A stretch of DNA of 64,000 nucleotides from Desmodus rotundus (lineage: Eukaryota; Chordata; Mammalia; Chiroptera; Phyllostomidae). Both the position numbers and the translations under genes were made by a program. Numbering within the stretch: position 1 is the first letter of the stretch; each line of letters opens with the position of its first letter. The notes beneath the pieces are model-generated. The model made no database searches. It saw only the letters and a program-made list of their open reading frames with translations, and was not told the DNA's origin. The stretch spans positions 55,760,239-55,824,238 of the forward strand of contig NC_071389.1 in assembly GCF_022682495.2 (NCBI RefSeq), in the 5' to 3' direction. Of this stretch, positions 11,241-24,130 are shown one piece after another.

Positions 11241-12979
11241 ATAATCTAGAGTTGAAAGGGCCTTTATTGTATTCCAAATTTACCTGTTTAACTGCCAAAT
11301 AAATAACCCATGCCTGATTACTTTTAACTAATTTTTGCTGAAGGAATCTACCCATCTTAGTGCTTACTAAGAGTTCAGCATTATGCTTTATGCTTTGTGC
11401 TTGAAGCACAAAGGTAAAAAATTGTTCAGAATTGTTTTGCATTGCATTTATCGATGCTTATTGCTTATAAGCCAAAAGTAACTCTTAGTAATACCCATAT
11501 TTCTTTGTGCCATATTTCCAGGCACAGAGAATACCTGTGACATAGTTTGTCTCAGCATTTAATTCTATTATTATTCCCCACTGAACATTTTGAGCTCATT
11601 TTCAGTTCTCCCAACACTTCCTAAGTCTCCTAGAATCTTAATTGTGCTCAAGTCACAGATAGTAGTTTTTGCTTCTGGGGAACATTACTTAGATGCTAAG
11701 GGACAGAGGAAGAACTCTACCACTGCCTTTCCTCAACATCCAAATCCTAAGGTTTTTTTTTTTTTTTTCCCTGTGCTGTCTTTGTCTTACCATTCTGAAA
11801 TGTGAACATATTTGTTTGATCACATAGAAGATGCACTACAAATAGGTGGCCATATAATTTATATTCCTAACCAAGACACTTTGTAAACGGGGACCTATGT
11901 TATCCTAGTTATAACCAAATTGCCTACTAGAAAGCAGGAAAGAAGAAAAATATGTGAGGTTTATCATACACTTGTCAATTAAGCACCACCAACATACAAG
12001 CCCAGTTTCCTGGTGGATGAGGTGGGGAGAGGGGAGTGTGGCCATAAAAATAGAAGCCGGTAGTGAGGTTGCAGTGTTAGCACCAAGCCTGGAGCCAGGG
12101 GACTCTGGTACTCCTTGTCCTGGCTCGGGCGTGGTGGCACATTCCTGGGAGTTGCGGATGGAGCCCTGTGAGAACCTGCCAGCTTCTTTGGGAAGCCTCC
12201 TGACACTGCTGGATCCCCTCCTGTCTTCTCTAAATGCCAGGCCTGCCCAGTCCCAGGAGTTGTGCAGGCAGTAGTCGCAGTCATGTTGGCCAGGAGAGGG
12301 TGGGAAGAAGCTGCTGAGAGTGGGGAGCAGGACCTGGTAATAACTGTGAGCAAAGGTGACAGTTTTTCAACAGGGCTGTGCCTAAGTGTCCTGGATTCTG
12401 TGACAGAATTGTATTTTTGGCAGCTCCTCTCTGCCTCTTCCAGGCCTCTGTTCTTGGGGCTCTCTATCCTGGATGTAACGGATAGTTCAAAACTGAGCAA
12501 CCCTGAGCCTAGAAGAATCTTCACACACAGTCTCCAGATTTAGGGCTAAACTTGCTTGTGCCACAGTGGCCGGTCACAGGGGAATTGCATCTGTGGTGGG
12601 CAGTGGGCTCGCCTCCCCCTCCTCCCTCAACACTCTGTCACCTCTCACCTAGAGAACCCTATAGGACAATACGTTTTCCTTTGTCACCTCTCACCCTGTC
12701 ACTCTGTAGTACATTTTCCTTACATCTTTCAGGTGTCCTAGTTTAGAATAAAAATCAATTTCAATCTTTCTCTCTCACCATGTTTATAGTTTTTCACATG
12801 ACCCATTTTTTTTTTCATAAAGTGCTCCTCTCTTTTTGTCAGAATTCTGGTCTAGGAACAGACCACCGTCCCCAGCCACTCCAGCTCGACACCTGAGTGG
12901 CTCCCATGCTTGCTCTCCAAATTCCATTTATTTATTTATTCCTCACCAGCCTCTTCTAGGGCCAACTTTTATTTTTTAA
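11241..12979. other. Intronic sequence without a recognised gene
   Basis: Contains a T-run at about 11753-11768. A 181-codon minus-strand frame at 11979-12524 has no recognisable domain, overlaps plus-strand frames, and lacks supporting splice or conservation evidence visible here. The 12600-12730 stretch has small internal repeats of a GTCACCTCTCACC unit. Confidence 0.5.
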
Positions 12980-13048
12980 TTTTTTTAAAAAAGATTGTAT
13001 TTATTTTTAGAGAGAGGAGAAGAGAAGTAGAAAAAGAGGGAGAGTCCG
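12980..13048 (-). mobile_element. Truncated VES SINE tail
   Basis: AAAAAAGATTGTATTTATTTTTAGAGAGAGG plus the following AG-rich segment match the antisense 3' part of a bat VES SINE. The tRNA-like head is absent. Confidence 0.6.
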
Positions 13049-14600
13049 TGATTTATTTGGTTGGTTTTAATCTATGGCGTTGTAGACATTAATTGTAAGG
13101 ATTGTAAGTCTGCTTCGTGGGCTAATATGAAAACAGTACTGCATGAGCATGCTGTCGAACAAATTTTAAAATTTTGTTTAAGGACCCTTTGGGATCTAAT
13201 GGTCATTTTAAAATAAATTATATTTGTATATTTATTTGGGAAACTGGAAAGTTTAATCACACGTCTCTTTACTATTATAACTTCTCATATTATTTTTCAC
13301 AGACCACCCTACTATGCTGTTCTCACTGTTTACATGGAGATGTAAAATGTTTCCGTGTTACAGCCTCTCCTCGCCCTTCTCTGTTCTCTTCCTTCCTAAG
13401 TGTTAAACAGGAGGAGGCCTTTGAGAAAATAAGTGGTTTAGAAAGCTGGAAGATTTGAGACTGCACCTGATAAGGGGTATAGCAGTGATTTATGACGGCT
13501 TTAAAATTGGCATGTCCCCTTGCAGTATTGTTAGAGTAGGAAAAGTGAGACCTCTCCTCGCGGACTGGAGGAGCACTGTGGAGGAGGATGCTATAAATAG
13601 CCATACACATTTGATTTATCTCTCTTGTTGGTTTAGTATCTGTGCACTGTCCACAAGGCAAGACTAAATCCTATCCCTATTCTTTTAACTTTCTCTTGTG
13701 TTTCAAGAATTAATTTGAGATTTTGATATTTTTTGATACATAGTTGTTTTGCTTAAATTTTATTAACAAAATAAAATAAATGTTTTTGGTTACTCTGGGA
13801 GGTCGTTTGGTAGATTCAAAACAAGAATTTGATTTTCTCCATTTGTTTTTGGATCAAGTTATTTTTGTCACATTATTTTGCTCATTAAAAATACTGGGGG
13901 AAATATGTAGCAGAGCTGGAGAAGGAAGAGCACAAAGGATGATTCACCTTTTATTTGAGACTTGCCACTGCTGACCCACAGCTAATTTAGAAGTGAATCA
14001 TTTATAGAAATTTCTACACAGTTCGAGGCAGGGCTTTGTACTATATCCTCTGAAGGTCTAAATAGAGCATACAGTATCAGGTTTCTAAATCTCTGTCTTG
14101 GGGCCAATTTTATATCTTTTCTAAACTGTGAAACTTGTTTCTAGAGGACTGCAGCCATCGGCAAGGTTAAGGCAAAGGCACCGAATGATAAAATATTGTG
14201 TATTTTTAAAAGCAAATCTTTGAAATTTATTCTGTGTATCACACTGGGAAAATAATAGGCATGAGGTTTTAAATGTCTGTGCTTATAATACAAACACATT
14301 AAGGTAACTAGTTTTGAAATGATTTAACTGGAAGAAATAATTTAAAAATTACTTATTTACAGGCAGTCAAATTAAATAATATTATTTTTTTATATTTGTG
14401 AATCATATAATACATTTGACTTTTGAAGTCCAATTAGGAATAGCTCCTTTTTGTAAACTGTGCCCACCTCTTTCAGGAATTGGGCGGGTTATGGAACACA
14501 CAGTGTCTTTGGCTCTGCACAGATGAAAACCTGTGTGATCTCTGCCTTCTAGGAGTTTTAAATTCAACACTGAATTTCTGTTTACATCATAGGTACAGCA
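13049..14600. other. Intronic sequence, nothing recognised
   Basis: AT-rich unique-looking intron. The frames around 13174-13667 overlap on both strands and have no domain features. Confidence 0.5.
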
Positions 14601-14603
14601 TTA

Positions 14604-15040
14604 TGGGTTAGAAAGAGCCCAAAAGTCTGAATTCCAGCTTTTACTCTTTTATTTACTAGCCATGTGACTTAGACAATCAGCTAATGGGTCTGAGTTAATT
14701 TTTGTCCTGTGCACTCAGGGCGCAGAGTAATGCCTGCTCTTATTACGACCTGACCCACTAGGGTTAGCTGGGCTCATGCTTTAGGAAGTAATCAGTAATT
14801 TAGATGACTGCATGCAGATATTTGGAGGTGGAGAGGCAACATCGCAAGGAACAGAGCTTGGGGTTGATCAATCAGGGCTGGAGGTACATTTGTACCACGT
14901 ACTATTTAATCACAAGCCGTTTTACTTCTCTAAGTCTATATTTTCAAATCTGTGAAAAAATGGGTATAATAATACCACCCACAGGAATGTTGTAAAGATG
15001 AATTAGATAATATGTGAAAGCACCTGGTACACATAAGAAT
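14604..15040 (+). mobile_element. Two MIR SINE fragments
   Basis: First piece about 14604-14700: GGGTTAGAAAGAGCCC, ACTAGCCATGTGACTTAGAC. Second piece about 14880-15040: TACTTCTCTAAGTC, AAATCTGTGAAAAAATGGG, TAATAATACCACCC, AGGAATGTTGTAAAGATG, AAAGCACCTGGTACA. Both follow + strand MIR order. The 180 bases between them are not identified. Confidence 0.82.
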
Positions 15041-16475
15041 CACTTACTGTTTATTTTACCTTAACTTTGATTTTTTTCATTCTTCTAGAACTCTATCTCC
15101 CCAGTTCCTTCACTTTCACAGTGCTTGACTGGAAGTGGGAGCCGGTATCCAAACTGTGCAGCTAAGGGGGATGAGTGGATATCCCAGTCTGTGACTGTAG
15201 TTGAAGAGTTGTTTGAGTTCTAGAAGTTCCTGGATACTACACATTTACCAGATATATTTGGGGAATCATGTAGGAGAAGATACCCAGAGCTCTGGGGAAG
15301 AGCTTTGAGTAAAATAAGTCTGTCCCTGTGTCTTGGCTTAAGTTACTTCCTTGTGTTCAGGCATTCAGGGTAAATGGGTAATCTTTCCTCTCATGATTAT
15401 TTTGTTCTCAGTTTCAGGTTATTTTTAATTCCTGATATTTTAAAGGTAATTAACTAGATGGGAGTAAGAGAGTCTTCTTTATCTTTTTGAGAAAGTCTTT
15501 GAGACTTAGATAATAAGAACAGCCCAGATGGAATCTTAGTCGTTAATGAAGGAAACAGTCCCAGTGGTTTTCTTGTGTATAAAAATATGATGTTAACTTC
15601 TGATGACAGTATGGTTTGTTTAATTACTAGGTTTATTATTATGTACTTCCTCCTCTTCATTTTCTGTAACAACATTGGCTGATTTTTTTATAATGCTTAT
15701 TTTAGAAAACGTGTAAAAGTTAGCGAGATTCTTGGGGTAGATGGAGATGTAGAAAAGTAGTTGTATTAAAGCACTTAGTAACACTGCTGTTGTAGATGGC
15801 CACAAGATGGAACTGTTCCAGTTGCTTATATTTACAATCGTATCCACAAATAAGGTAATGCAAGCAACGCAAGCTACACAAACCCATAATTTCTTCCAGA
15901 GATCTTTGGAACATATGGAATCTTGGGCCAACTCAGTTCCTGTTTAAGGAAAGCATTAAACAAAAGAAAGTTGAAAATTGACTTCCTGGAGTGTTAAAAA
16001 TGAATCTTGATGTGTTTTTTGAGACATTTGTAGCCTGTTTTGGGGCCAAAATAGCTTTTGAAGCACTAATGAGAAATGATTTATTTAACTCTATTCACAA
16101 ACCACATTTGTGGAATATATAATAGTGCCATCAGAGAAAAAGCAATATTAATTTGTGTTAATGGGCTCGACACAGTAGTTTAGATTTTATCGTCCCAGCC
16201 ATGTTGAGTTTCAAGGGTGAATAATCATGACTACGTGAGAAGAACTAGACAGTAGCAATGGATCTGCAAAAGCGTGGTAAGATTACTGTCTCGGAGTTAT
16301 CTTCCAACAACAAAGTAAGTTGAGGATAATGTAGTTCATGGGAGAAGACGAAAGTCATCATGGTTATGACATTAAAAAGGAGCAAAATCTTACATCTTTA
16401 GGAGAAGTAATATAATTTTAAGAAGTTGTTAAGCATAGATATATTGTTCAAGAAATATCTGTATTCCAGGAATAG
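15041..16475. other. Intronic sequence, nothing recognised
   Basis: Frames on the minus strand near 15454-15931 (up to 103 codons) contain hydrophobic runs but no recognisable family. They overlap each other and are probably chance frames. Confidence 0.45.
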
Positions 16476-16672
16476 TAATAATAGCCTTTATATAACGCTT
16501 TTTAGTTTAAAAAGCACTTTCATATGTAGTCTCTTATTGTCTATAGCTGTGTGGGTAGACCAAGTTTCATTGATGCACATGAGTACCAAGGAGGTCCAAA
16601 GACCTGACTAAGCTCTCTGTGAGTACAGAACTGGGGTTAGATCCTGCTCTCTTACCTCTTAATCCATTGTTT
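16476..16672 (-). mobile_element. MIR SINE, degraded
   Basis: Antisense MIR-like order: AACGCTTTTTAGTTTAAAAAGCACTTTCATATGTAGTCTC followed by CCAAGGAGGTCC, AGTACAGAACTGGGGTTAGATCC and CTCTTACCTCTTAATCC. Confidence 0.6.
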
Positions 16673-18763
16673 TTTCTCTTTCCTTGTATATAATTTTTTC
16701 TTTCTTTTTAACAAACATTACAAAGGTTTCATAGCTCTTCTTCAGAGATCTATTTATTTTGCTGATATTGGAAACATTGATACTTTTTTGGTACCTGAAA
16801 TTTTTGATAGAGGGGATAGGACATGAAATTAAAATAAGGATGTGTAATATCACAATGCATTAAAGGAAACACAATTCACCATGTACCTCAGACTTTTTTT
16901 TAAGTAGGTAGAAAGCACTTTTAAACCATGAAGAATTAGGAAGATTCAAAGGATAATAACTCTATCAGTCATGAATCTTTTAGTGGAAAACAACAGAAAA
17001 TTCAACCCAGAATGGGCTTGTGGAATAACTGGCTCAGGTAGCTAAACATTCTGGGATAGGACTGTGTAACAGACAGGATGTTTTTAGCTGCAGGTATCAC
17101 AAAACTTTTTACTTAAAGTGGCTAGAACAAGATAAATCATTATTTTATGTAAGGTGGAGAGGGCTCAAGGGCTGGTTAATGGAGCAGCTCACCAATGTCA
17201 ACAACCTGGGCTTATTCCATCTCTTTGCTTTGCCTTTCTTGACATCAGTATCTTGCTTGGTTGGTTAGTAAGATGGTGCTGGAAGTTCCTAGGCCATATA
17301 CAGATAAGGCAACATCCAGAGGAAGAAGAAAATGTCTTTTACTGTGTCTGTTTCTTAGTAAAAGATATATTTTCCATGAGCTTCCTGGATGTCTTCGTCC
17401 TGTAGCTTGTTGGCCAGGATTGGGCCACATGCCTATTCCTAAATCATCATTTAGGTAGTTTCAGTCTTATGTCTGAACAGCGGGCGTGAATCATTTTCCT
17501 CTAGAACGCATAGGAGGTATAGATATCGGATGTCTGGAGGTTATGTTAGGAGGAAAATGGTGGACAATTCCCAGTGTCCAATCCTGACTGATTTCACATC
17601 ACCCTGGGTCTGGGGGCTCTGCTCTGTTCCACGTGTCGCCTTATCCCCACGCCCACTCTCCTAATGTTGCAGTGGCGGCTGCAGTCATTTTAGACTCCAT
17701 GTGAGAGGGAGGGATGGAGGGGAGAGGGGGGCTGGAGCGGGGAGAGGAGAGTGAGAGAGAGAAGAGAAGGAGACATAGAGACCTTTAAGTAGTTTATATG
17801 GAAAAGAGAAGATTCTCTGGAAACCCCAACAAATTCTTTCTTGGATATTGTTGGCCTAAATTGGATTATGAATTAGTCATTAACCATTTAAACCTAATCA
17901 TGATTCATTCCCCATGGAACTGAGGATGGGGTCACTAGCACCCAAGCTACCATATGGGTTAAAATGGGGAAGGAAAAGTTTCCAAAGGAAAATCAGGGGG
18001 GAGGGGAATGGATACTACAGATACTGCTGTCCAGCTGGAAAACAGTGCTAGGCCCTCTGCCATGTGGCCCCAAAGAGCAGTCGCTTTCTCCTCCCATCAG
18101 TCCATTTCTCATGTACATAAGGCACACAGTAAGACAACGAAGACAATAAGATAAACCTGTACCTACGAAAGTATACAAAGGAGCATATGGTAAGTCCCGA
18201 AAAGATGTATGAAGTTTAATAGGTGTATAGAAGATGACGAAGTAATGTTAGCCTATGGTGATAATAATAGAAAGTGTAGCATTTTAACTAGACTGTATTG
18301 GATGGGGAAAATTTTTTTGACACAAACAGACTGGGTTTGGAAGTTGTATTTAAGCTATGGCATTTTTGGCCAAGGGATTGACATGTGGATATACGGAGAT
18401 AGAAGAAAATACACAGTATAAAATTGATAAAGACAGAAATTCTAGAACTGAGCTGCCCAGTATAGCAGCTGCTACCCAAATATGGATAAACATGTCTAGT
18501 TCAAATGGAGGGTAGGGTGTAAGGGTAAATGCACACCAGGTCTTAAAAACTTAAGAAAAATGTAAACTATCTCAATTTCCACATTTATTATATGTTGAAA
18601 TGGTATTTTGGATATATAGTGTTATATAATTGAGGAAATTAAATTAGATTAACTTAACCTATTTCTTTACTTTTGTTAATGTGATTATTTGAACATTGAA
18701 AAGTATGTAGCTTGCATTATATTTCTATTGGGCAGTGGGGCTTTAAAAAATCAAACAGCCAGG
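16673..18763. other. Intronic sequence with a purine-rich patch at 17700-17785
   Basis: No gene recognised. About 17700-17785 is almost pure A/G (GGGAGGGATGGAGGGGAGAG and similar), a low-complexity tract. Short frames at 17154-17458 and 17964-18421 have no domains. Confidence 0.5.
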
Positions 18764-19384
18764 ATGTTACTGAACAGCGAGTGGGGTCCCGCCGCCCGCC
18801 ATCGCCCTGTAGGCAGAATTCCAGAGGCAAAGTTTGGTGATAAAGGAAAGGAGTCTTTATTGAAAAGCTTCACAGTTTTGGAATAACAGCTTTCTACATA
18901 CATCAGTCACTTAAGCCTATCAATTAAGGCTAACCTCTTTGACACCTAAGTTCTCCTGTCATTTCCCCCTGTTCATTTTTAATTATCTTATTTCTATAGG
19001 GTTACTTTACAAACTATAACAAGATAAGATACAAAAGCTACACATTTTAGAATGGCAGGCTTTTGCCTCAGAGCCCGTTTCCTCTAGAACACCCAGAGAA
19101 GAATAACCCTGCCACCCTCTGCCCGGCCAGCCTGATCCTAGGCTGCACCCAGTGTTCCTTCCCATCCAAAATACCATTTATTGGGAAGCTTGGGCAGCTG
19201 CAGCACAATCATCCAGGCATCCTTGAGGAAGAAGAGAGAGATCCAGCGAGCCAGAGAGCCCAAGAGCCTTCTTGTATTTCAAATCTTCTCTAACCCATAA
19301 TTCCTTGTGCTCTGGAGGCATTCAGCTTCTCAGCCAATCCTGTCCTAGGCTGTTTACCATTGTGCCTGGCAACTTCCTCCAACA
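18764..19384 (-). mobile_element. Solo LTR of an endogenous retrovirus, antisense
   Basis: On the minus strand the element starts TGTTGGAGGAAGTTGCC (at 19384) and ends CTGTTCAGTAACA (at 18764), so it has TG...CA termini. It contains a CCAAT-type box (complement of CAGCCAATCC near 19331) and an AATAAA signal in TTTTCAATAAAGACTCC (complement at about 18855-18871), followed by a U5-like segment rich in CG dinucleotides (18781-18805). No gag, pol or env remnant lies beside it, so it is a solo LTR. No clear target-site duplication was read. The family is not assigned. Confidence 0.65.
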
Positions 19385-22135
19385 GTCCCTTCCTACTCCA
19401 ACCCAGTGATGTCATCAGATCTCTGTATCAATGCGTACTCTATCTTATAAAAATTGGCAATGACGTTGGTAAAGCACCAAATATAGATACCCCAGAAGAT
19501 GTTAAGGGTTACATTTTACAATGAAAAACATTAGAAAGTTTTTATGTAATGGATGGGTCTTTTTCCCTGTATACCTTGTTTTGAGTTTACTTTCTTTTGC
19601 TTTTGTTTGTTCACCAGAGAGTATTAAGAGCAATGCTAAGTACTACATCTTCCTGACTTTTATCTAGTATACTTATTCTCTGGTAGTTAATTTTTTTAAA
19701 GGAATATTGATAATATGACTGCCTCACTGTTTCTTTTCTTATTTTTTAAATATAAATCTTTTAACATTAAACATTATTATCAGTGTTAATTGTGTAAAAT
19801 CATAATTTTCATATCTAGAACATGAAAATAATAAAACCTAGTACACAGGTATGCTGCATTAAATGAGATAAGTGAATGTATTTACAGTGCCACTCTGATG
19901 TAAGCAGAGCAGGGCACTCTTAGCTATTGCAGGAGAGAGAAAGATGACTAAAATCTCCTATCCCTCAGGAGAAGAGTGACAAATATGTGTTACACCAATT
20001 GGACTTCAAGGCAAGGTGACTCCGACACTTGAATGAGGTACCAGATTTAAATAATGTGAGAAGAGTGAAAAGAAGCATTGATTCTACCTGGGCAGTCGTA
20101 TTTGAACAGAGTGTCGATGGACAAGGGCATAGGAGTGGATCAGGCAGACAGGCATTTTAGGTTTTGGATTGAAGATGTATTAATGAAGGTAGGGAAGTTC
20201 ACAATACGTATTTGTTTCCTTTGGTTTATCCATATTCATGGATTTTGATACATTACAACTGCCTCACGTTGCCCCATGCTACCTCACTGGAGCATCTGCC
20301 AGCCAGGCAGCTCCTTGCATATAGGGACTGGTCACATTCATCTTCGTACATCCGGAGTGCAGCAACTGGGGAGTAGATGAATGAGCACCAACTTTGCAAC
20401 ATTCAGAAAGTGGTGTATCACTTGCTTATTTTTCAGTTCAAAATACAGTATAGAGGATGTGTTTGAGTTTCTAAACCTTTACCGCATACTTACAGATATA
20501 TTTGCTTTGCTGATAGTTGTGCATTGAGGTTGTGTGAGTGTTAGGTTTTCGTTTTTCTGTGGAGAGCTGATCCGAAGCCATGGAGCTTTCTTTACTTGCT
20601 ACGGCACAGGGCTGGCTCTTACGCCACCTCCCAGGAACCATTACATTCCTGAAGGTATTCAACACAACTTCCTGCGGAGCTCCATTCCCTGAAGGATATA
20701 GCTGGCTCCACTCTTTCTTCCAGATAAAACGAAGCCTTGCCTGCCAACTTTTGGCTACCTGGAAATGAAGCATTATTTTGCAGGAGAGGAAGGACAATGG
20801 AAAAGGGGTGTATCTACAGGAAATCTAATTGCTCTGCAGTGAAGCATGTGAAAAATGGAAAGAAAGGAAGTGGCTTAATAACTAGAATTCCGCTTTGTGT
20901 GGAATTTCCTTTTTGGGTTTTGCCCCCTGCTCTGTTATATTATCAGTATGTTTTAAAGTTTTATTTCTTGTTTACCTGGTAAATTGCTTTTGTTTTAGTG
21001 GTGTTTTGGATCCACTATGAGTACCATTAACAGATTCACTATTAAAAAAAAAAAAGAAGAAAACTATGTTTATTTCTTTATTCATTTCTCATGATTTTGA
21101 GAAAGGAAGTCAGGAAAAGCTGTTTTCTATGCGTACTCCCTTCACACTCCACCCATTATCAATGATCTTTGTTAGTGGACTAATTAAAACGTGGATTTTA
21201 CCATTAAAATAAGAGCTAGCCATTCTTAGTTTAAATGACTTTTTCTGTGAATAACACAATTTTTACACTAGAGAATATTTGCAAAAACTTACTGACACCA
21301 AAGTCAAATACATTATGTCCTCCTTGAGAACACAAAGGGTTAAATTTAAAGCTGAGCAGTTAGCACAGCTGGCAGATGTGGATGAAAAGGGGGAAGGGTG
21401 GGGACAGTGGTTTTTCCTTCCAGGCACTTATTGTTTGCACCCTGCAGGCCTCTTCCTCGACCTCCTCTCTAGCTTCTTTCACACCCCCGTGGGGTTTGGT
21501 CAGAGCTACGCTGACCATGCTGGACTTTCAATTGTATAGCAGGGAGAACTGTTCCAGTTCAGATACATTTTGATGTGCCTTAAGAAGCCATTGGATAAGT
21601 AGTAATTATACCATTTATGAGATTCATGAGGCTTCTGAGATTCATGGGTATATCAAGGCCCAAGATTCCAGGGGGAATTAGGAATACTGCGAAACTTGGA
21701 AATACAGGGGGAGAGTTGGAGCAAGTCTCGAGGGTGGAGGAAGGACTAACGATATTTGTGGCAAATATTGCTTAATGAAAAAGTTAAAAAAATCTTCATT
21801 TAGTCATTTTGGCATAAAACAGCTCTATTAAAATCGCATTCTTTGGTTTGGTACATTGAAGGTAATAAATGTTTGTTGAACTGTATTTCTAAACCAGTGC
21901 CATATTTTCAACCTTCCTTCTCTTCTTCCATAATTTTGTATTTGGGCCCACAAATTGCCCAAATTATGGTTGACAGACTTGAGAGTAGCACTGCAGAATT
22001 TAGTAGAATGAATCATATTTTTGATGGAGAATGAAGTCAAATAAAGACTTGGTAACCATAAGAAGTCCCTTTAAATCTCTGCACAGCTTTCCCGTGTCCA
22101 GTTTTTTATTCTGTCCCTACTCTCGTGTGAGTTTG
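19385..22135. other. Intronic sequence, nothing recognised
   Basis: Mostly AT-rich, with a short A-run at about 21043-21055. Frames at 20471-20982 and 21279-21573 overlap on both strands and show no domains. Confidence 0.5.
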
Positions 22136-22139
22136 AGAA

Positions 22140-22675
22140 GTTGCACTAAGCTCTCCAGACCTCAGTTTCCCCTTTTGTAGAATTAAGGAACTGGAGTAGT
22201 TAGTCTTTAAGGCCCATTTTAGACAAGTTTAAAGATTTTCATTTTAGCATCTCATTCAAGAATTAAATTACTTTTCTCAAGCAGTATAATGCAAGATAAA
22301 TAAAATTTTCCTCATTAAATGTTTTAATCTTTTTTCAAAAATAGTCTTGCCTGGATTTTCATTGAGGTATACGTAGCAGGACCTTACCTCTGGAAATGCA
22401 ACCATTGATTTCAGCATCGTAAGTGGGAGGTAACAGAGCTTTAACGCACTTTGGAGTTGGTGAACTGAACTGAATCTTTACTGACTGGTACCGGCTTAGT
22501 GCCCTTAGGGAAATTATTTACTCTCACTGAGACTCCAGTTCCTCATCTGTCATATGGAGGTGATAATGTATTTATAAAGTTATTGTGAGGATTAAATAAG
22601 ATAATGGATGTAAATTGCTTAGCACAGAGCCTGACTTATGGGAAACAATACATATTACCTAATATTGTTGATGTA
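22140..22675 (+). mobile_element. Two MIR SINE fragments
   Basis: A fragment at about 22140-22230 (CTCTCCAGACCTCAGTTTCC) and a better one at 22485-22675 (CCCTTAGGGAAATTATTTAC, CCAGTTCCTCATCTGTC, TTATTGTGAGGATTAAATAAG, AGCACAGAGCCTGAC), both in + strand MIR order. Confidence 0.85.
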
Positions 22676-22682
22676 ACCTTTA

Positions 22683-22880
22683 AAAAAAATTTTTTTTAGA
22701 TCACAGTTTATAGTTAGTGTTATATTTGTATTAGTTTCAGGCACGCAGCGTAGTGGCTGGACGATCACGTGGCCTACAAAGCGTTCCCCCCGATATTTCC
22801 AGCACCCACCTGGCACCTCACCTAGTCACCACAACACTGTGACTACATCTCCTGTGCTGCACTTTGTGGATGAACCTCTT
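22683..22880 (-). mobile_element. L1 3'-end fragment, antisense
   Basis: TTTTTTTTAGATCACAGTTTATAG, TATTAGTTTCAGGCACGCAG, CCCCCCGATATTTCCAG, CACCCACCTGGCACC and CTCCTGTGCTGCACTTTG match the antisense L1 3'-UTR pattern common in laurasiatherian genomes. It ends about 110 bases before GIPC2 exon 2. Confidence 0.65.
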
Positions 22881-22987
22881 ATATCATCAATTAAGGACAA
22901 TTTCACTCAAATATTTATTTAAGTGAACTAATGACTAGAATGTTTTCCTTATGGAAACTGACCTAAAATATTTTTTTCGCTTTGCAG

Positions 22988-23173
22988 ATCTTATATTGCA
23001 CTTTAAACACACCGAAAGTCGACATGGAAAAACTCTTAGGATCACAAATAGGTCTTGAAGATTTTATATTTGCCCATGTGAAAGGGACCAAAAAAGAAGT
23101 GAGGGTGTATAAGTCTGAGGATGCACTTGGTCTCACCATTACAGATAATGGTGTTGGCTATGCTTTCATTAAG
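22988..23173 (+). CDS. GIPC2: GIPC2 exon 2 (end of GH1 region and first half of PDZ domain)
   Basis: Internal coding exon of GIPC2, a PDZ-domain adaptor of the GIPC/synectin family that binds receptor and transporter tails and couples them to myosin VI on endocytic vesicles. The acceptor is TTTTTTTCGCTTTGCAG before ATC (frame 0) and the donor is AAG followed by GTAAGT. It encodes 62 codons, from [18 protein letters not shown] through [16 protein letters not shown] and [19 protein letters not shown] to [20 protein letters not shown] is a hallmark of the family, and LGLT is the PDZ carboxylate-binding loop. VYKSED and [11 protein letters not shown] favour GIPC2 over GIPC1, which has VFKSEE and DNGAGYAFIK as I recall it. 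The preceding exon, with the initiator and proline-rich start, is outside the window. No frameshift or stop. Confidence 0.96.
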
Positions 23174-23599
23174 GTAAGTTTTGAAAAATAACTGCGGGAC
23201 CTAACTGAGGGTAACATTTAAGAAAAATCTACCTGGTCAAAGAAAGTTGGAAATGGTCTTCGGAGTGAGAGTCAGCTCGGGGGGGATGGATAGATTGGTG
23301 GTGTTTCATTTAAAAATGTTTTAAAGACGTCATTTCTGGTTTACCCTTTTCTTGAAATTCTTCTGTTCAGTCTCAACTTCCTCTAGAATTTAGGACTTAC
23401 TGAAAACCTGGCCCTGGTACCTACTCTTTATCCATCTGAGCTGTTGCAGGTCTGTAGGTCAGTAACATCTGATGACTTCTATGCTGATTGCCTGATTTAG
23501 GGCATTTTCATAAGAACTGAGGAATGGTGAAAAGAACAGGAGATTCAGCTCTTCAAACTAACAGTGCTACTGTTGTGATAAGTAGTTGTAACAACACTG
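23174..23599. other. GIPC2 intron 2, start
   Basis: Intron sequence after the exon 2 donor. Nothing else recognised. The full intron runs 23174-31726. Confidence 0.7.
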
Positions 23600-24130
23600 A
23601 CTTAACATGTGCGAGGTACTTTGCGTACATTTTCTCACTTAATCCTTACAATAGTTCTACTTGGTTGGTACTATGTTTTTTATTTTATTTACTCTTTTGT
23701 TGAGGTGTAACAAATTTTTAGTGAACAGCTTAATGAATGTTTATATACTTACACCTGTGTAACCGCCATCCAAACTAAGAAAAATTTCATTTCTGCCACC
23801 CAGAGTCGCCCTTGTGCCCCTTCCCAGCCACTGTTCTTCCCACAAAGGAAGCCACTCTTCTGACCTCTATCCCGTACTTTTGCTTGTTTTTGAACTTCAT
23901 AAAGGGAGAATCATACATTATGTACTCTGCTGTTTCTGGCTTCTTTTATTCAACATAAGGTGTGAGATTCATCCATGGGCAGGCACTGCTATCAGCCTCT
24001 AACTTACAGATGTAGAAAACAGGGGCAGGAAGTTGAAGTAGCTTGCTCAGAGTTGTGCAGCTGGACAGATTCAGGGTTTGAATCCCAGAGATCTGACTCT
24101 AGAGTTGGCCGTCCTCCTACTGAGCGAGGA
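23600..24130 (-). mobile_element. MIR SINE split by an L1 3' fragment
   Basis: Antisense MIR halves flank another repeat. Left half about 23600-23680: GTACTTTGCGTACATTTTCTCACTTAATCC. Right half about 23975-24130: GATGTAGAAAACAGGGGCAGG, TAGCTTGCTCAGAGTTGTGCAGCTGG, TTTGAATCCCAGAG. Between them, about 23690-23970 is an old antisense L1-type fragment (TTGTTGAGGTGTAACAAATT, TGTAACCGCCATCCAAAC, CCACTCTTCTGACCTCTATC, CATTATGTACTCTGCTG). The order implies that the L1 fragment inserted into an older MIR. Confidence 0.65.

Noticed and set aside
12121..12150. GGCTCGGGCGTGGTGGCAC looked like 7SL RNA or an Alu-type head
   Set aside because: The similarity covers only about 25 bases and stops abruptly; there is no 7SL body, tail or target duplication.
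11979..12524. A 181-codon minus-strand open frame, one of the longest in the window
   Set aside because: No domain, opposite-strand frames overlap it, and the composition is irregular. Nothing supports a gene.
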